From: Fructobacillus cardui
GTDB lineage: Bacteria; Bacillota; Bacilli; Lactobacillales; Lactobacillaceae
DNA: 64,000 bases
Assembly (NCBI RefSeq): GCF_023218935.1
Contig: NZ_JAJIAL010000005.1
Strand: one strand, 5' to 3'
In this document: piece after piece, positions 32,849 to 42,650 of the stretch
Layout of the letters: every line of letters begins with the position of its first letter
How positions within the stretch are numbered: position 1 is the first letter of the stretch
The notes under the pieces: model-generated
Databases searched by the model: none
The model's input: the letters and a program-made list of their open reading frames with translations, nothing else
Told to the model about the DNA's origin: nothing
Made by a program: the position numbers and the translations under genes

Positions 32849-33330
32849 TTGGGAACAGCGTAAGTTGGGGGATTTCTTAAAAATATTTGATAGAAAATCA
32901 ACAATCGATAACGAATATACCGTTTTATCAAGTACAAATTCTGGAATGGAGTACAGACAGGGTCGCATATCTAGTAATTCAAATAAGGGGTATAAAATTA
33001 TTGAAATTGGTGATCTTGTTCTTTCCCCACAAAATTTATGGTTAGGTAATATTAATATCAATAATTTGTCTGTAGGCCTAGTTTCCCCAAGTTATAAGAC
33101 ATTTAAATTTATTAATGTTAATCCCGGTTTTATACGGTCACAATTAAAATTGGAAAGAATGCTCTGGAATTATAAAAGTGTTTCAACCCAAGGAGCAAGT
33201 GTTGTTCGCAGAAATTTAGAATTAGATGGATTTTATAAGATTAAATTATTAGTTCCAAAACATAATGAACAAAGCCAACTTGAAAAATTGTTTACAACAA
33301 TAGATAACCTCATCACCCTTCATCAGCGTA
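32849..33330 (+). repeat. 482-bp inverted repeat, left arm
   Basis: Runs from TTGGGAACAGCGTAAG to CATCAGCGTA. The right arm (34474-34955) has the same length; I saw only three base differences. Together they flank the recombinase-bearing segment. Confidence 0.9.
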
Positions 33331-33386
33331 AGCTAAATTTGCTGCAAGAACAGAAAAAAGGGTTATTACAAAAAATGTTTGTATAA
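32849..33386 (+). pseudogene. hsdS: Silent hsdS cassette (start-less) with intact C-terminus
   Basis: From WEQRKLGDF at 32850 the frame encodes one target-recognition domain and ends TLHQRKLNLLQEQKKGLLQK then MFV, the classical HsdS C-terminal helix. It lacks an ATG, a ribosome binding site and the first 16 residues present in the expressed copy; upstream codons run into a stop. The first 482 bases are nearly identical to the hsdS at 34474-34955 in inverted orientation. It is a store of 3' sequence that becomes expressed only after inversion. Confidence 0.8.
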
Positions 33387-33393
33387 ATAAATT

Positions 33394-33425
33394 AAAAAAG
33401 CAGGCCATGGGGCCTGCTTTTTTGT
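33394..33425. terminator. Terminator after the hsdS cassette
   Basis: AAAAAGCAGGCC ATGG GGCCTGCTTTTTT, symmetrical, usable in both directions. After inversion it would end the hsdRMS transcript. Confidence 0.88.
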
Positions 33426-33520
33426 GTTTTTCTCTTTATTTGGCACAATGAGGTTAGTTCACGCAGATATTTTGAAGAAGTGAATACAAACTAACACGCA
33501 AATTCTTAAGGAGTAAATTT

Positions 33521-34453
33521 ATGTTAGAAAAGATAGCAAAAAACGAAAAATTTCATGTTTACTATAAGCAGTGGATTACGGTTTATAAGGAAGGAGCAAT
33601 CCGTGAGGTGACAATGGCCAAATATATTATGTCGTATCAATGGCTAGTTAAACTAATGCCTGATTTGAAATTAGAAGATTTAACAAGAATTTCTTATCAA
33701 CAATTATTAAATGATTACGCAGAAGAACATGAGCGGCAGACAACGATGGTTTTTCATCATCAGTTAAAAGGAGCCATACTTGATGCGGTAGACGAGGGGC
33801 TTGTTGAACGAGATCCGACGAGAAAGGCCATTATTAAGGGGAAACATCCCAGAGATAAGAAGCCAAAATATTTAAATCAGTTTGAATTGCGGACAATGTT
33901 AAGTAATCTGAAATTAGATCAAGAAATCAATTGGGATTGGTTTATTCTGCTGGTTGCCAAAACAGGTATGCGTTTTTCAGAAGCCCTAGCACTAACGCCA
34001 AAGGATTTTGATTTTCCACACCAGATGCTCTCCGTTAACAAAACATGGAACTATAAAGGTAACGGAGGATTTTCGCCAACGAAAAATCATTCTTCTGTGC
34101 GAAAAATTCAATTAGATTGGCAGACTGTGATTCAATTTTCAGAGTTGGTGAAAGAACTTCCACAGGAACAGCCAATCTTTGTTGCCCCAGGTGAAAAAAT
34201 TTATAATTCAACAATCAATAATATGTTAGCTCGTGTTTGCGAAAAGTCGGAAGTACCCGTGATATCTATTCACGGCCTGCGACATACACATGCATCACTT
34301 TTACTGTTTGCAGGTGTATCAATTGCGAGTGTAGCGAGAAGATTAGGCCATGCAAGTATGACAACTACGCAGAAAACCTATTTGCATATTATTCAAGAGC
34401 TAGAAAATAAGGATGTAGATTTAGTTATGCGATCATTGTCGGGATTAAGTTAA
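33521..34453 (+). CDS. Tyrosine recombinase of the hsdS inversion switch
   Basis: A 310-residue site-specific recombinase. Core-binding domain at about 5-105, catalytic domain with Arg in KTGMRFSEALAL (about 149-160), HGLRHTHASLL (about 250-260), RRLGHASM and the nucleophile in TYLHII. It lacks the long arm-binding region of phage integrases. AAGGAG lies nine bases before ATG. Its place between inverted hsdS copies matches the recombinases that shuffle hsdS in streptococci and lactobacilli. Its 3' end overlaps that of the hsdS gene by nine bases in the present orientation. Confidence 0.87.
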   Translation: MLEKIAKNEKFHVYYKQWITVYKEGAIREVTMAKYIMSYQWLVKLMPDLKLEDLTRISYQQLLNDYAEEHERQTTMVFHHQLKGAILDAVDEGLVERDPTRKAIIKGKHPRDKKPKYLNQFELRTMLSNLKLDQEINWDWFILLVAKTGMRFSEALALTPKDFDFPHQMLSVNKTWNYKGNGGFSPTKNHSSVRKIQLDWQTVIQFSELVKELPQEQPIFVAPGEKIYNSTINNMLARVCEKSEVPVISIHGLRHTHASLLLFAGVSIASVARRLGHASMTTTQKTYLHIIQELENKDVDLVMRSLSGLS

Positions 34454-35002
34454 ATTCACAAGGGAAAGTGACCTACGCTGATGAAGGGTGATGAGGTTAT
34501 CTATTGTTGCAAACAATTTTTCAAGTTGGTTTTGTTCATTATGTTTTGGAACTAATAATTTAATCTTATAAAATCCATCTAATTCTAAATTTCTGCGAAC
34601 AACACTTGCTCCTTGGGTTGAAACACTTTTATAATTCCAGAGCATTCTTTCCAATTTTAATTGTGACCGTATAAAACCGGGATTAACATTAATAAATTTA
34701 AATGTCTTATAACTTGGGGAAACTAGGCCTACAGACAAATTATTGATATTAATATTACCTAACCATAAATTTTGTGGGGAAAGAACAAGATCACCAATTT
34801 CAATAATTTTATACCCCTTATTTGAATTACTAGATACGCGACCCTGTCTGTACTCCATTCCAGAATTTGTACTTGATAAAACGGTATATTCGTTATCGAT
34901 TGTTGATTTTCTATCAAATATTTTTAAGAAATCCCCCAACTTACGCTGTTCCCAATCGTCATGAAATCCCTGAAATCGGATTTCCGGCACATTTTTATTC
35001 AT
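34445..35002 (-). CDS. hsdS: Type I restriction specificity subunit, half-size, aberrant C-terminus
   Basis: A 185-residue protein, MNKNVPEIRFQGFHDDWEQR and one target-recognition domain, then the conserved QLEKLFATIDNLITLHQR, which breaks off into RSLSLVNLT where the inverted repeat ends. Full HsdS has two recognition domains and about 400 residues, so this is a half subunit that would have to dimerise. In the opposite orientation of the switch it would gain KLNLLQEQKKGLLQKMFV and be 194 residues long. The start overlaps the end of hsdM by eight bases. It chooses the DNA target for HsdM and HsdR. Confidence 0.82.
   Translation of the reverse strand: MNKNVPEIRFQGFHDDWEQRKLGDFLKIFDRKSTIDNEYTVLSSTNSGMEYRQGRVSSNSNKGYKIIEIGDLVLSPQNLWLGNININNLSVGLVSPSYKTFKFINVNPGFIRSQLKLERMLWNYKSVSTQGASVVRRNLELDGFYKIKLLVPKHNEQNQLEKLFATIDNLITLHQRRSLSLVNLT
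34474..34955 (-). repeat. 482-bp inverted repeat, right arm
   Basis: Inverted, near-identical partner of 32849-33330. It lies inside hsdS and holds the complete target-recognition domain. Confidence 0.9.
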
Positions 35003-36590
35003 GATTGCCTCCCGATAACAAGCTCTTTAATGAGTCAATAACCGCCTTGCTATCATCGTTTACGGCTAATTGATTAACCAACTCTAGCAATTCTGCTTCT
35101 TCTTTCTTAATATCGGCCTCGACCGAAACGATGTCTTGGTTAACCTTGACCAAATCAATTGGCTCTTCTTCTTCAAAAGTGTCGACATAGCGTGGAATGT
35201 TAAGGTTGAAGTCATTTTCGCGAATTTCGTCCATCGTTGCTACATGAGCGTACTTTTCAACGTCTTCACGCTTCAAATACGTATCAACAATCTTTTCAAT
35301 ATCTTCTTGCCGCAACTTATTGCTGTTCTTTTGCTTCTCAAATCCCTTAGAAGCATCAATAAAGAGTACATCATCAGTGGCACGGTTCTTTTCAAGCACC
35401 ACGATAATAGTTGGAATACTTGTATTCGTAAAGATATTTGCAGGCAATCCAATCACTGCGCTAATATTACGGTTTTCTAGCAAAGCTTGGCGGATTCGTC
35501 CTTCGGCTGCTCCTCGGAACAAAATTCCGTGTGGCAAAACACTAGCCATCCGACCGTTGTTATTCAAATGATACAGTCCGTGCAATAGGAAGGCGTAATC
35601 CGCCTTTCCCTTTGGAGCTACTCCAAATTTAAAACGAGGATCATCTTCACGGTTTTCCGAATCCCACTTTTGAGAATAGGGCGGGTTCGCCATAACAGCA
35701 TCAAACATTCGAGGTGAATCAACCCCATCAACGGTTCCATCAGGCCAATCACCAGCTAAGGTGTCGCTGTTACGCAAATTGATATCGTTATACTCAACAC
35801 CGTGCATCATCAGGTTCATCCGGGCCAAGTTATAAGTTGTCGTAATCAATTCCTGCCCATAGTACTTAATTGCACCCTGAACACCAGCATTCTTCATGTA
35901 TGATGCCGTAGTGATCAGTAATGACCCTGAACCCATCGTAGGGTCATAGAGGGTATACGATTCCTGATTTTCCCGACCTGCAGTCAAAATTCGAGCCATA
36001 ACATCTGAAACTTGGTGGGGAGTATAAAATTCTCCCGCTTTAGCACCAGAATTTGCAGCAAACATTCCAATCAAATATTCGTACAAGTCACCTAACACGT
36101 CGGCATCGGTATCCAACTCGATTTCATCCATCAAGTTAATCCAGTCCATCATTGTCGCAGCACGTGTCTGGGCGTTAGCACCCAATCGTGAAGAACCAAG
36201 GTCAATATCCGAAAAGATACCAGCATAATCTGATTTTGCTTCTGGACTAACGCCATTATCAAAGCGTGTTAAAGCATCTTTGACCATCATGATATTGAAC
36301 TTGTCAGTGTTGATGGCCTCCTTCCAATCGGAAAACATGTCCCCAGGTTCAATAACATAGCCCAAACGACTTTGCATGAAATCTTTTGCCTTTTCAGGGT
36401 CTTGCGCCCAAATATCAGCCCATTTTTCACCTCGTAGCATTTCGTCAAGCCAAAGTTGCGCCTTTTCTGACAAGAACTTATAGAACATAATCCCAAAGAT
36501 GTAGTTCTTATATTCTGATGATTCGATTTTGCCTCGCGTTTCATTCAATGTTTTCCAAATCAACGCTTGTCTATCTGCTGTTAATGCCAT
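34995..36590 (-). CDS. hsdM: Type I restriction DNA adenine methyltransferase subunit
   Basis: A 531-residue N6-adenine methyltransferase. HsdM N-terminal domain about 1-130; the methylase domain has GEFYTPHQVSDVMARIL, the binding motif DPTMGSGSLL and the catalytic NPPY (in VMANPPYSQKW). TTGGAG precedes ATG 36590. Intact. With HsdS it methylates the target; with HsdR it would cut. It sits 21 bases after hsdR and overlaps hsdS, one operon. Confidence 0.94.
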   Translation of the reverse strand: MALTADRQALIWKTLNETRGKIESSEYKNYIFGIMFYKFLSEKAQLWLDEMLRGEKWADIWAQDPEKAKDFMQSRLGYVIEPGDMFSDWKEAINTDKFNIMMVKDALTRFDNGVSPEAKSDYAGIFSDIDLGSSRLGANAQTRAATMMDWINLMDEIELDTDADVLGDLYEYLIGMFAANSGAKAGEFYTPHQVSDVMARILTAGRENQESYTLYDPTMGSGSLLITTASYMKNAGVQGAIKYYGQELITTTYNLARMNLMMHGVEYNDINLRNSDTLAGDWPDGTVDGVDSPRMFDAVMANPPYSQKWDSENREDDPRFKFGVAPKGKADYAFLLHGLYHLNNNGRMASVLPHGILFRGAAEGRIRQALLENRNISAVIGLPANIFTNTSIPTIIVVLEKNRATDDVLFIDASKGFEKQKNSNKLRQEDIEKIVDTYLKREDVEKYAHVATMDEIRENDFNLNIPRYVDTFEEEEPIDLVKVNQDIVSVEADIKKEEAELLELVNQLAVNDDSKAVIDSLKSLLSGGNHE

Positions 36591-36611
36591 TATTTACTCC
36601 AAGTTTAAATA

Positions 36612-39600
36612 TTATAGTTTTGCAAAAAAGTCCCGGACATCATGTTCAAAATTAGCGATTTCAAAGAAGCCTAACTGTTCGTCATTTTCAATTTGTTCTA
36701 ATCTTGCCTTGAGCCTTGGATTGTCATTCAACCCCACTCCTGGCAAAAAGTATTCATACACTGTGATAATTGCATTACCACTTAGATGATGATCATCCGC
36801 CCAACGACGAATCATAAGTTCTTGATGATCGGACCGGACAGTTTTTCGTGTTTGATCAAACGTCTCGGTATTAAAGGCCACACGATACTTCCCGGAAACG
36901 ATACCATCCAAAATTTCGATGATTTCATTTCGTTCAGAATCACTCAATGCGGCAATATGCTTTTCAATCTCGGCTCGCTTTGTATCGACAGTTTCCTTCA
37001 TGTATTCATTGATTAACTCAACCAATCGATCATAATCAATAATTTCACGACTATACAAATCAATCGCAATCTGGATATTCGTTAAATCAATCTGTCTTTT
37101 AGGTGGCAATAAACGATTCACGTCGTTCAAACGAGCCTGCAAAGCACCAAAATGTTCTTTATCTTCCAAATTTAATGCAATCTTTTTCCCATTTTGATTA
37201 CCATTTGCATCAACATCATCGATTTCAGCGCCGATATTATAGCCTTGCTGCACCAGTCGCTGGACCGAATGATTGACATCTGCAGCTAACTGAACAAATT
37301 GTTCACGCTTTTTTTCAGACCGCGGGGTTATACTAAAATCTTCCCCCGCGATTGTCTTTAATTCATCAATTTTTGGAATCAGTTTTTGGATTTGCTTAGC
37401 CATTTTTGGAGCCAGAATATCATCATTCGTTAATTCCTTTTCCATGTCATCTGTATCTTTATTTAGCTTATCCTTATCAGGCTGAGTATCATTGCCCCCT
37501 TGCGTATAAATTACAAGTGCTTGCTTCACGCGGTCTTCCATCATTTCCCCTTTACGGAAGAAACGAACTTTCCCGTGAGGTTTAGCGTTTCGGTCAATCG
37601 TACGATTTGTTCGTGACATTGCTTGAATCAACAAGCCCTCCTTCAGGATTTTGTCCATATAAATCGTATTGACATATTTCGAGTCAAATCCCGTCAGCAA
37701 TTGATCAGAAACAATAATTAAATCGAGTCGCTGGGGTGTTTCTGCTTCTTGTTCTGCTGTCAGCTTTCTGTTGTAGGGCTTTTTGTGGGTAATTCTCTTC
37801 GTGATATCTGTTAAATAGGCACGCTCTTGATCGGAATCATTGAAAAAGTCATGTGTTCCATAAAACGTCGAATAGTCCTTGATAGCAGCCTTTAGCGACT
37901 CTTGTAAATCAGAAGATCCCATTCCGTTATCCTCATCACGAGAATAGGTCATGGCCACTCGCAAATTTGGCGCTAATTTTTTAAATAGATTGTAGTAGGC
38001 CACTACTGCCTGCTTACCAGAAACTGCTAACATGCCGTGGAATTGGTTGGGTTCTCGAATACCCATTTCAATGGGACCAGAATGATTTTCATTCCAATGG
38101 TCGCGAATATCCTCGACCACCGCCTCACGGAATGGTAACGAAGTATAAACGGCTTTTTCCAATTCCTTCTCTGTTAAATCGCTATCCGCATCCTTTTCAA
38201 TGGTTGGCGTGTAGTAAGAGACATCGAAGCCAAGCACATTTTGATCACTAATGGCATCTTTGATTGTGTAACGATGTAAACGTTGACCAAAAACGTCGTA
38301 TGTTGAAACAGCCCGTGTCGTTTTTACATCATTTGCATCATCGCTGTAAAAATTAGGCGTTCCCGTAAATGCAAACCATGTTGTTTTTGGAAAAGCTGAT
38401 TTAATATTTGCGACCGCATCCCCACTAGCAGATCGGTGCGCTTCATCCATCAAAATAACCATTCGTTCATCAGATTTCAAACCTGTTTTAACAGCCTTAT
38501 CAAGTCCCTGAACGGTGGTTAAGAAAATATTCGATGGACCACCGCCCTTTTGCTTAAAGAGCTTTTTCAATTCATAACCCTTAACCACCTGAATTCGTTT
38601 TTCAAACGTTTTGTAAGCAAATGACTTAAAGTTTTCTGCCGTTTGGTTCACCAAATCAACGCGATCTACGATAAACAAAACATGACGAACGCGTGGCAAG
38701 GAAGCTAGTAACTGGGCAACCTTAAACGACGTTACGGTCTTACCACTTCCGGTCGTATGCCAAACATAGCCGTCTTCTTTTTCAACAAGGTGGTTATTCT
38801 CCATTACCCGCATCCGATCCATAATGGCCCGAGTGGCTTGAATTTGATAGGATCGCATCACCATCAAATTATCATTATCAGCATCCGGAATCATATTAAC
38901 AGTACCAACCGGTGCAAGGCTGGTATTCCCATTACCTGATGAATGAAAACCATGGCATCAGAGATGTCGTTCCCGTCATCATCTCGCCAGCCAAATAAGA
39001 ATTCACGGTTGTACTCCGTTGAATTTTTTGGTCGTGCAAAATAACGAGCAGAATGCTGCGAGAGAACAAACATGACCTGCACGAATGAAAAGAGCCCTTC
39101 ATACATACCATCTGAATCATACTTCTGGAATTGCTCAAAGGCGCTCAGCTGATTAGCCCGTGTTTCATCCTTTTCTTCAACATGTCCAACTGGCAAACCG
39201 TTAATCAACAACATAATATCGATTCGTCGGTTATGTATGACCAAGAGTCCTTGGCAATTTATCAAAAGTAATCTGGTTAACAATTTCATAGCGAGAATGT
39301 CCACCAGCCACTTCATCACCATAAAAAATTTCAATTTCGAGTTGGCTACCATCATCACGTTTTAATGGCAGCGTACCAACCCCACCAGCACCTGCCAACA
39401 ACAATTGGGCATCGTAAGGCGTTTTATTATGCGTCAGCTCCTGCTTTAAATTATCAAATTCATTATCAGAAAGAGGCTTATCCTTTAATTTGATTCGATT
39501 ATTGTCGTTCAGCACCTCACGCCAGTTTTGCTCTAATACTTCTGCTTTTTTATTAGACAAATCTTCGCGGTAAGTCCAACCTTCTTTTTTAAGTTTTTCA

Positions 39601-39632
39601 ATTACTGCTTTTTCAAATTTTTCTTCAGACAT
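36612..39632 (-). pseudogene. hsdR: Type I restriction motor/nuclease subunit, two frameshifts
   Basis: Three pieces cover a normal HsdR of about 1,007 residues. The first (from ATG 39632) is the start of the nuclease domain and stops after KLPRTLGHT; removing one G from GGTCAT near 39240 restores LVIHNRRIDIMLL. The second ends HRLVLLI near 38891, and the third resumes as GTVNMIPDADND and holds the helicase motor: HTTGSGKT (Walker A), MDEAHRS (DEAH box) and LLTGFDSKY. Neither site is a long homopolymer. With HsdR broken the complex could methylate but not restrict. Confidence 0.85.
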
Positions 39633-39810
39633 CGTTTTCCATCCCCGATTAACCTAATTATCAAACTTCATTCAGTACTTCAAAATTAATATATTTTTTC
39701 ACATATTCTCTCTATTTTACCTGATAAATGCACTGTCTGCAGTGAATAGTTTCGTTAAACCGTTTGATAAATAAAAAGTAAGTCGGCACGTTTAGTCATG
39801 ATATGCAGCT

Positions 39811-39921
39811 TCACTTTATTCCTTTAACTACCTCTTCAAACAAATATCCCTTATCGACCTCTAATGCCGCAGCCAGCATTACTAATTCTTTTAGAGAAGG
39901 AATATTTTTTACCTGACTCAT
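39811..39921 (-). pseudogene. Remnant of an XRE-type regulator
   Basis: Thirty-six residues, MSQVKNIPSLKELVMLAA then ALEVDKGYLFEEV, match the last helices of Cro/C1-type HTH proteins (P-S-L-x-x-L-x-x-L-A-x-A-L-x-V). The frame continues upstream for only a few codons before a stop, so the front half is missing. The rest of 39633-40077 shows nothing but a terminator. Confidence 0.5.
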
Positions 39922-39948
39922 CGTTACCCATCGCTTGTTTTTTTAGCC

Positions 39949-40015
39949 AAACCAAAAACCCCCTCACACTCATCTCGCAGCCCACACTGCTACCGAGTTT
40001 GAAGGGGTTTTTGTT
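39949..40015 (-). terminator. Terminator of the PucR-like gene
   Basis: On the minus strand AAAAACCCC TTCAAACTC ... GAGTGTGAGG GGGTTTTT: an outer 9-bp and inner 7-bp stem followed by T residues. Confidence 0.7.
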
Positions 40016-40077
40016 TTATCTAGTTTGAGCTACTTGATGATTGAGATTGGTTGATTGGGCGTCAATTAGAAACCGCC

Positions 40078-41214
40078 CTAATACCAAATTTCATACAGCT
40101 GAATGGCCAAGCGAATCTTTTCATTGTCGTCTGCGTTGTTAAGATCCATGTCAAGGATTTTTTCAATCTTTTGCAGGCGGTAAAAGGCCGTGTTGCGGTG
40201 GATGAAGAGCGGTTGGAGGACCGCATCGATAAAGATGGTCGCTTCTTTTTTGGGAACCAGTCGTAAGACGTCCGTGACTTGTTGGGGGTTGTACTGGTGC
40301 GGCTTTTGCAACTGGCGGTTTTTAGCCGTATCAAGGGCCTTGTCGGCTTCGTCGAGCAATTGTTGGAAGTTGATCAACGATTTTTGGTACATCGTATAGC
40401 CGATTAGATTGCGCTCATTGGGGAAATGAGCAAGCAGGAATTTTTCCAAATCCGGTAAAATATCCGACAAATCAGGTGTTTCCTTCACCAAAGCGAAAAT
40501 TTTGAAATTCCAATTCATCAAAATGACTGGCTGCTTGATTTTATTGAAATACCAATAAATATAATCCGCGACCCGATGCATGACAAATTGATGGTTGCCG
40601 GTATTTTGTGATCGCGCCTCATCAACCGCAAAGGCCTGGTACTGGTCATCAATATTTAAACCATTTAACTTGAGGATGCCGGCAAACGATTCCTTGGCAA
40701 TCGGTTGGGCGATGATTGTTTCAAAGACCTCGCTCTTGCGTTGGCGTTCATTTTTGACGTTGATGTGGACCTGCAAACTTTCGAAACTAAGCAGGTTAAC
40801 CAGGTTTGAAATCAGCAAGTCCTCCGCTGATTTTTTAGCAGGAATCGCCGCAAAAATGACGAACCGGCGCGTCAGCTTATCGATGGTCTTAAGGGGGTAG
40901 ATGGTGTAACGATCGAAGAGCATTTGAGACTCTTCCATGTTAATTAAATCAAGATCTTTGCTGGTGTAAGCAAGCAATTCTTCGTCAATATCAGCCGTAC
41001 TATTCTTGGCTTTCAGCCGGCCAAAGGAGTCGATGATATAGGCATCGACGCCGAGCATCGCTGTGATCTGATTTAGAATCTGATCATCTGGCTGTTTGGC
41101 AAGAATGTACTTCGAAATGGCCAAATTTTGATCCATAATCGCCGATAGTTGCTCGTTTTCTTCCGCCAAAATGGCATTTTCACCTTTATGCAGCATAGTG
41201 ATTCTCGGGTCCAC
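40078..41214 (-). CDS. PucR/CdaR-type regulator, HTH apparently shortened
   Basis: A 378-residue protein with a sensor-like N-terminus, a GGDEF-like middle and the PucR C-terminal recognition helix LFIHRNTAFYRLQKIEKIL. In the family about 30 residues (end of helix 1 to start of the turn) lie between VLxPLL and LFIHRNT; here VLQP joins LFIHRNT directly. That suggests an in-frame deletion near 40212 that removes part of the DNA-binding fold. Starts: GTG 41214 or ATG 41196. It is last in a cluster with an aminotransferase, an amidohydrolase and a transporter and may have controlled it. Confidence 0.7.
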   Translation of the reverse strand: MDPRITMLHKGENAILAEENEQLSAIMDQNLAISKYILAKQPDDQILNQITAMLGVDAYIIDSFGRLKAKNSTADIDEELLAYTSKDLDLINMEESQMLFDRYTIYPLKTIDKLTRRFVIFAAIPAKKSAEDLLISNLVNLLSFESLQVHINVKNERQRKSEVFETIIAQPIAKESFAGILKLNGLNIDDQYQAFAVDEARSQNTGNHQFVMHRVADYIYWYFNKIKQPVILMNWNFKIFALVKETPDLSDILPDLEKFLLAHFPNERNLIGYTMYQKSLINFQQLLDEADKALDTAKNRQLQKPHQYNPQQVTDVLRLVPKKEATIFIDAVLQPLFIHRNTAFYRLQKIEKILDMDLNNADDNEKIRLAIQLYEIWY

Positions 41215-41288
41215 TCAAACGAATCTTCACTTACTTATCCCAACATCTTTATTCTCGACCCTCTTCCCTTCGATTTGTTTCACATATC

Positions 41289-42476
41289 TTAAGCCTCTTG
41301 TGACTTTAATGCAAGGTCATCTGCCACTAAAAAATCAGTCAAGCGGTCCATTGCCATTTCTAAGTTAGCCGTACTCGTGGCGTAACTAATCCGGAAATAG
41401 CCTTCGCCACCAGGGCCAAAAGCATCCCCCGGCACCACGCCAACCCGGGTCTGCTCCGCCAAAGCCGTGCAGAATTCCAGGCTACTTTCGTAGTTTGCCG
41501 GAATTTTGGCAAAGATAGAGAAGGCGCCCTCAGGAGTGACCGCCTCAATGCCAACTTTTTCAAGGGCGGCCAGCACCAAGTCCCGCCGTTCCTTGTAAAC
41601 TTTTTTCATTGGGTCGATATCATTAATTCCCACCGTGAAGGCCTCAATCGCTGTTTTTTGCACAATCGAAGACACATCGTAGCTATTAAAGACGTGGACC
41701 TTGGCGATGCCTTCCATCAAGGATTCGGGGGCGAAAATGACTCCAAACCGCCAACCGGTCATCGCATGTGACTTGGACAAGCCATTAAAGACAATTGTCC
41801 GTTCCGGAATAAACTTTGCAATCGAACTATGCACCTTGTCATAAGTGATTTCCGCATAGATTTCATCGCTAATCACCGTCAAATCAAATTCACGGGCAAC
41901 GGCAGCCAAAGCCTCCAACTCATCGTCTTCATAACTAACGCCGGTTGGGTTACTAGGCGTCGTCAACAAAATCGTCTTTGCCCTTGGGTTTTCCTGAGCC
42001 TCCTGACGGAGACGCTCAGGAGTCAACTTAAAGTTGTCGTTGGCCAGGTTGATATAGTCAACCTTTCTGCCGGCGATGCTAATCGCCCCTTGGTAGACTG
42101 GGAAAACCGGTGAGGGCAAGAAAACCTCATCGCCCGGTTCCAGCAGTGCCAAGAAAACATCCAGGATGGCCTCACTCACGCCAATCGTTGTGACGACTTC
42201 CGTTTTAGCATCGTAGAAAATCCCATACTTTTTCGCTACGAAGTCGGCCGCCGCCTGGCGGACTGCCAAGGTTCCCAGCGGGTCCGTATAGTGGGTATCG
42301 TTTTCTTGAATTGCCCAAATCCCAGCTGATTTAATATGATAGGGGGTATCGAAATCCGGTTCCCCGACGGTCAACTTAATGATGCCCGGAATGTCTTCAA
42401 TTTGCTTACTAAAGGTTGAAATGCCCTCTGGTGGCATCGACAAAATCGCATCGCGAATAATACTGTTTTGGTTCAT
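41289..42476 (-). CDS. Class I/II PLP-dependent aminotransferase
   Basis: A 395-residue fold-type I aminotransferase. It has the N-terminal LTVGEPDFDTP, TPSNPTGVSYEDDELEAL, the acid in VISDEIYAEI, and the PLP lysine in NGLSKSHAMTGWRFG (about 235). The closest families are aromatic or aspartate-like aminotransferases (PatA/AraT type); the substrate is not defined. GAGGTG precedes ATG 42476. Lies between the amidohydrolase and the PucR-like gene, 174 bases after the former. Confidence 0.87.
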   Translation of the reverse strand: MNQNSIIRDAILSMPPEGISTFSKQIEDIPGIIKLTVGEPDFDTPYHIKSAGIWAIQENDTHYTDPLGTLAVRQAAADFVAKKYGIFYDAKTEVVTTIGVSEAILDVFLALLEPGDEVFLPSPVFPVYQGAISIAGRKVDYINLANDNFKLTPERLRQEAQENPRAKTILLTTPSNPTGVSYEDDELEALAAVAREFDLTVISDEIYAEITYDKVHSSIAKFIPERTIVFNGLSKSHAMTGWRFGVIFAPESLMEGIAKVHVFNSYDVSSIVQKTAIEAFTVGINDIDPMKKVYKERRDLVLAALEKVGIEAVTPEGAFSIFAKIPANYESSLEFCTALAEQTRVGVVPGDAFGPGGEGYFRISYATSTANLEMAMDRLTDFLVADDLALKSQEA

Positions 42477-42650
42477 TTTCACACCTCGATTCTTTTCATT
42501 CGATTCATAACCCGTCAACACTCTTTTTTAATTACATCAATCCAATTTGTTGCCTGCTTCCGTCCGTTAGGTTCCGTTCTTTTTCATCAATCGCAACGAA
42601 ACACAACGCCCCTAACAGTTGAAAACTAGCCAACGAAGTCGATTATCTAA

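Larger units (their letters stand above)
33331..34473. mobile_element. Invertible segment of the type I restriction locus
   Basis: The 1,143-base spacer between the inverted repeats carries the 3' end of the silent hsdS cassette, a terminator and a tyrosine recombinase gene. Both hsdS copies read into it. Inversion would exchange the 3' ends of the two hsdS copies and turn the recombinase gene around. Confidence 0.75.

Noticed and set aside
32865..33386. The left hsdS copy as an expressed gene
   Set aside because: It has no ATG or ribosome binding site and lacks the N-terminal 16 residues, so I treat it as a silent cassette.
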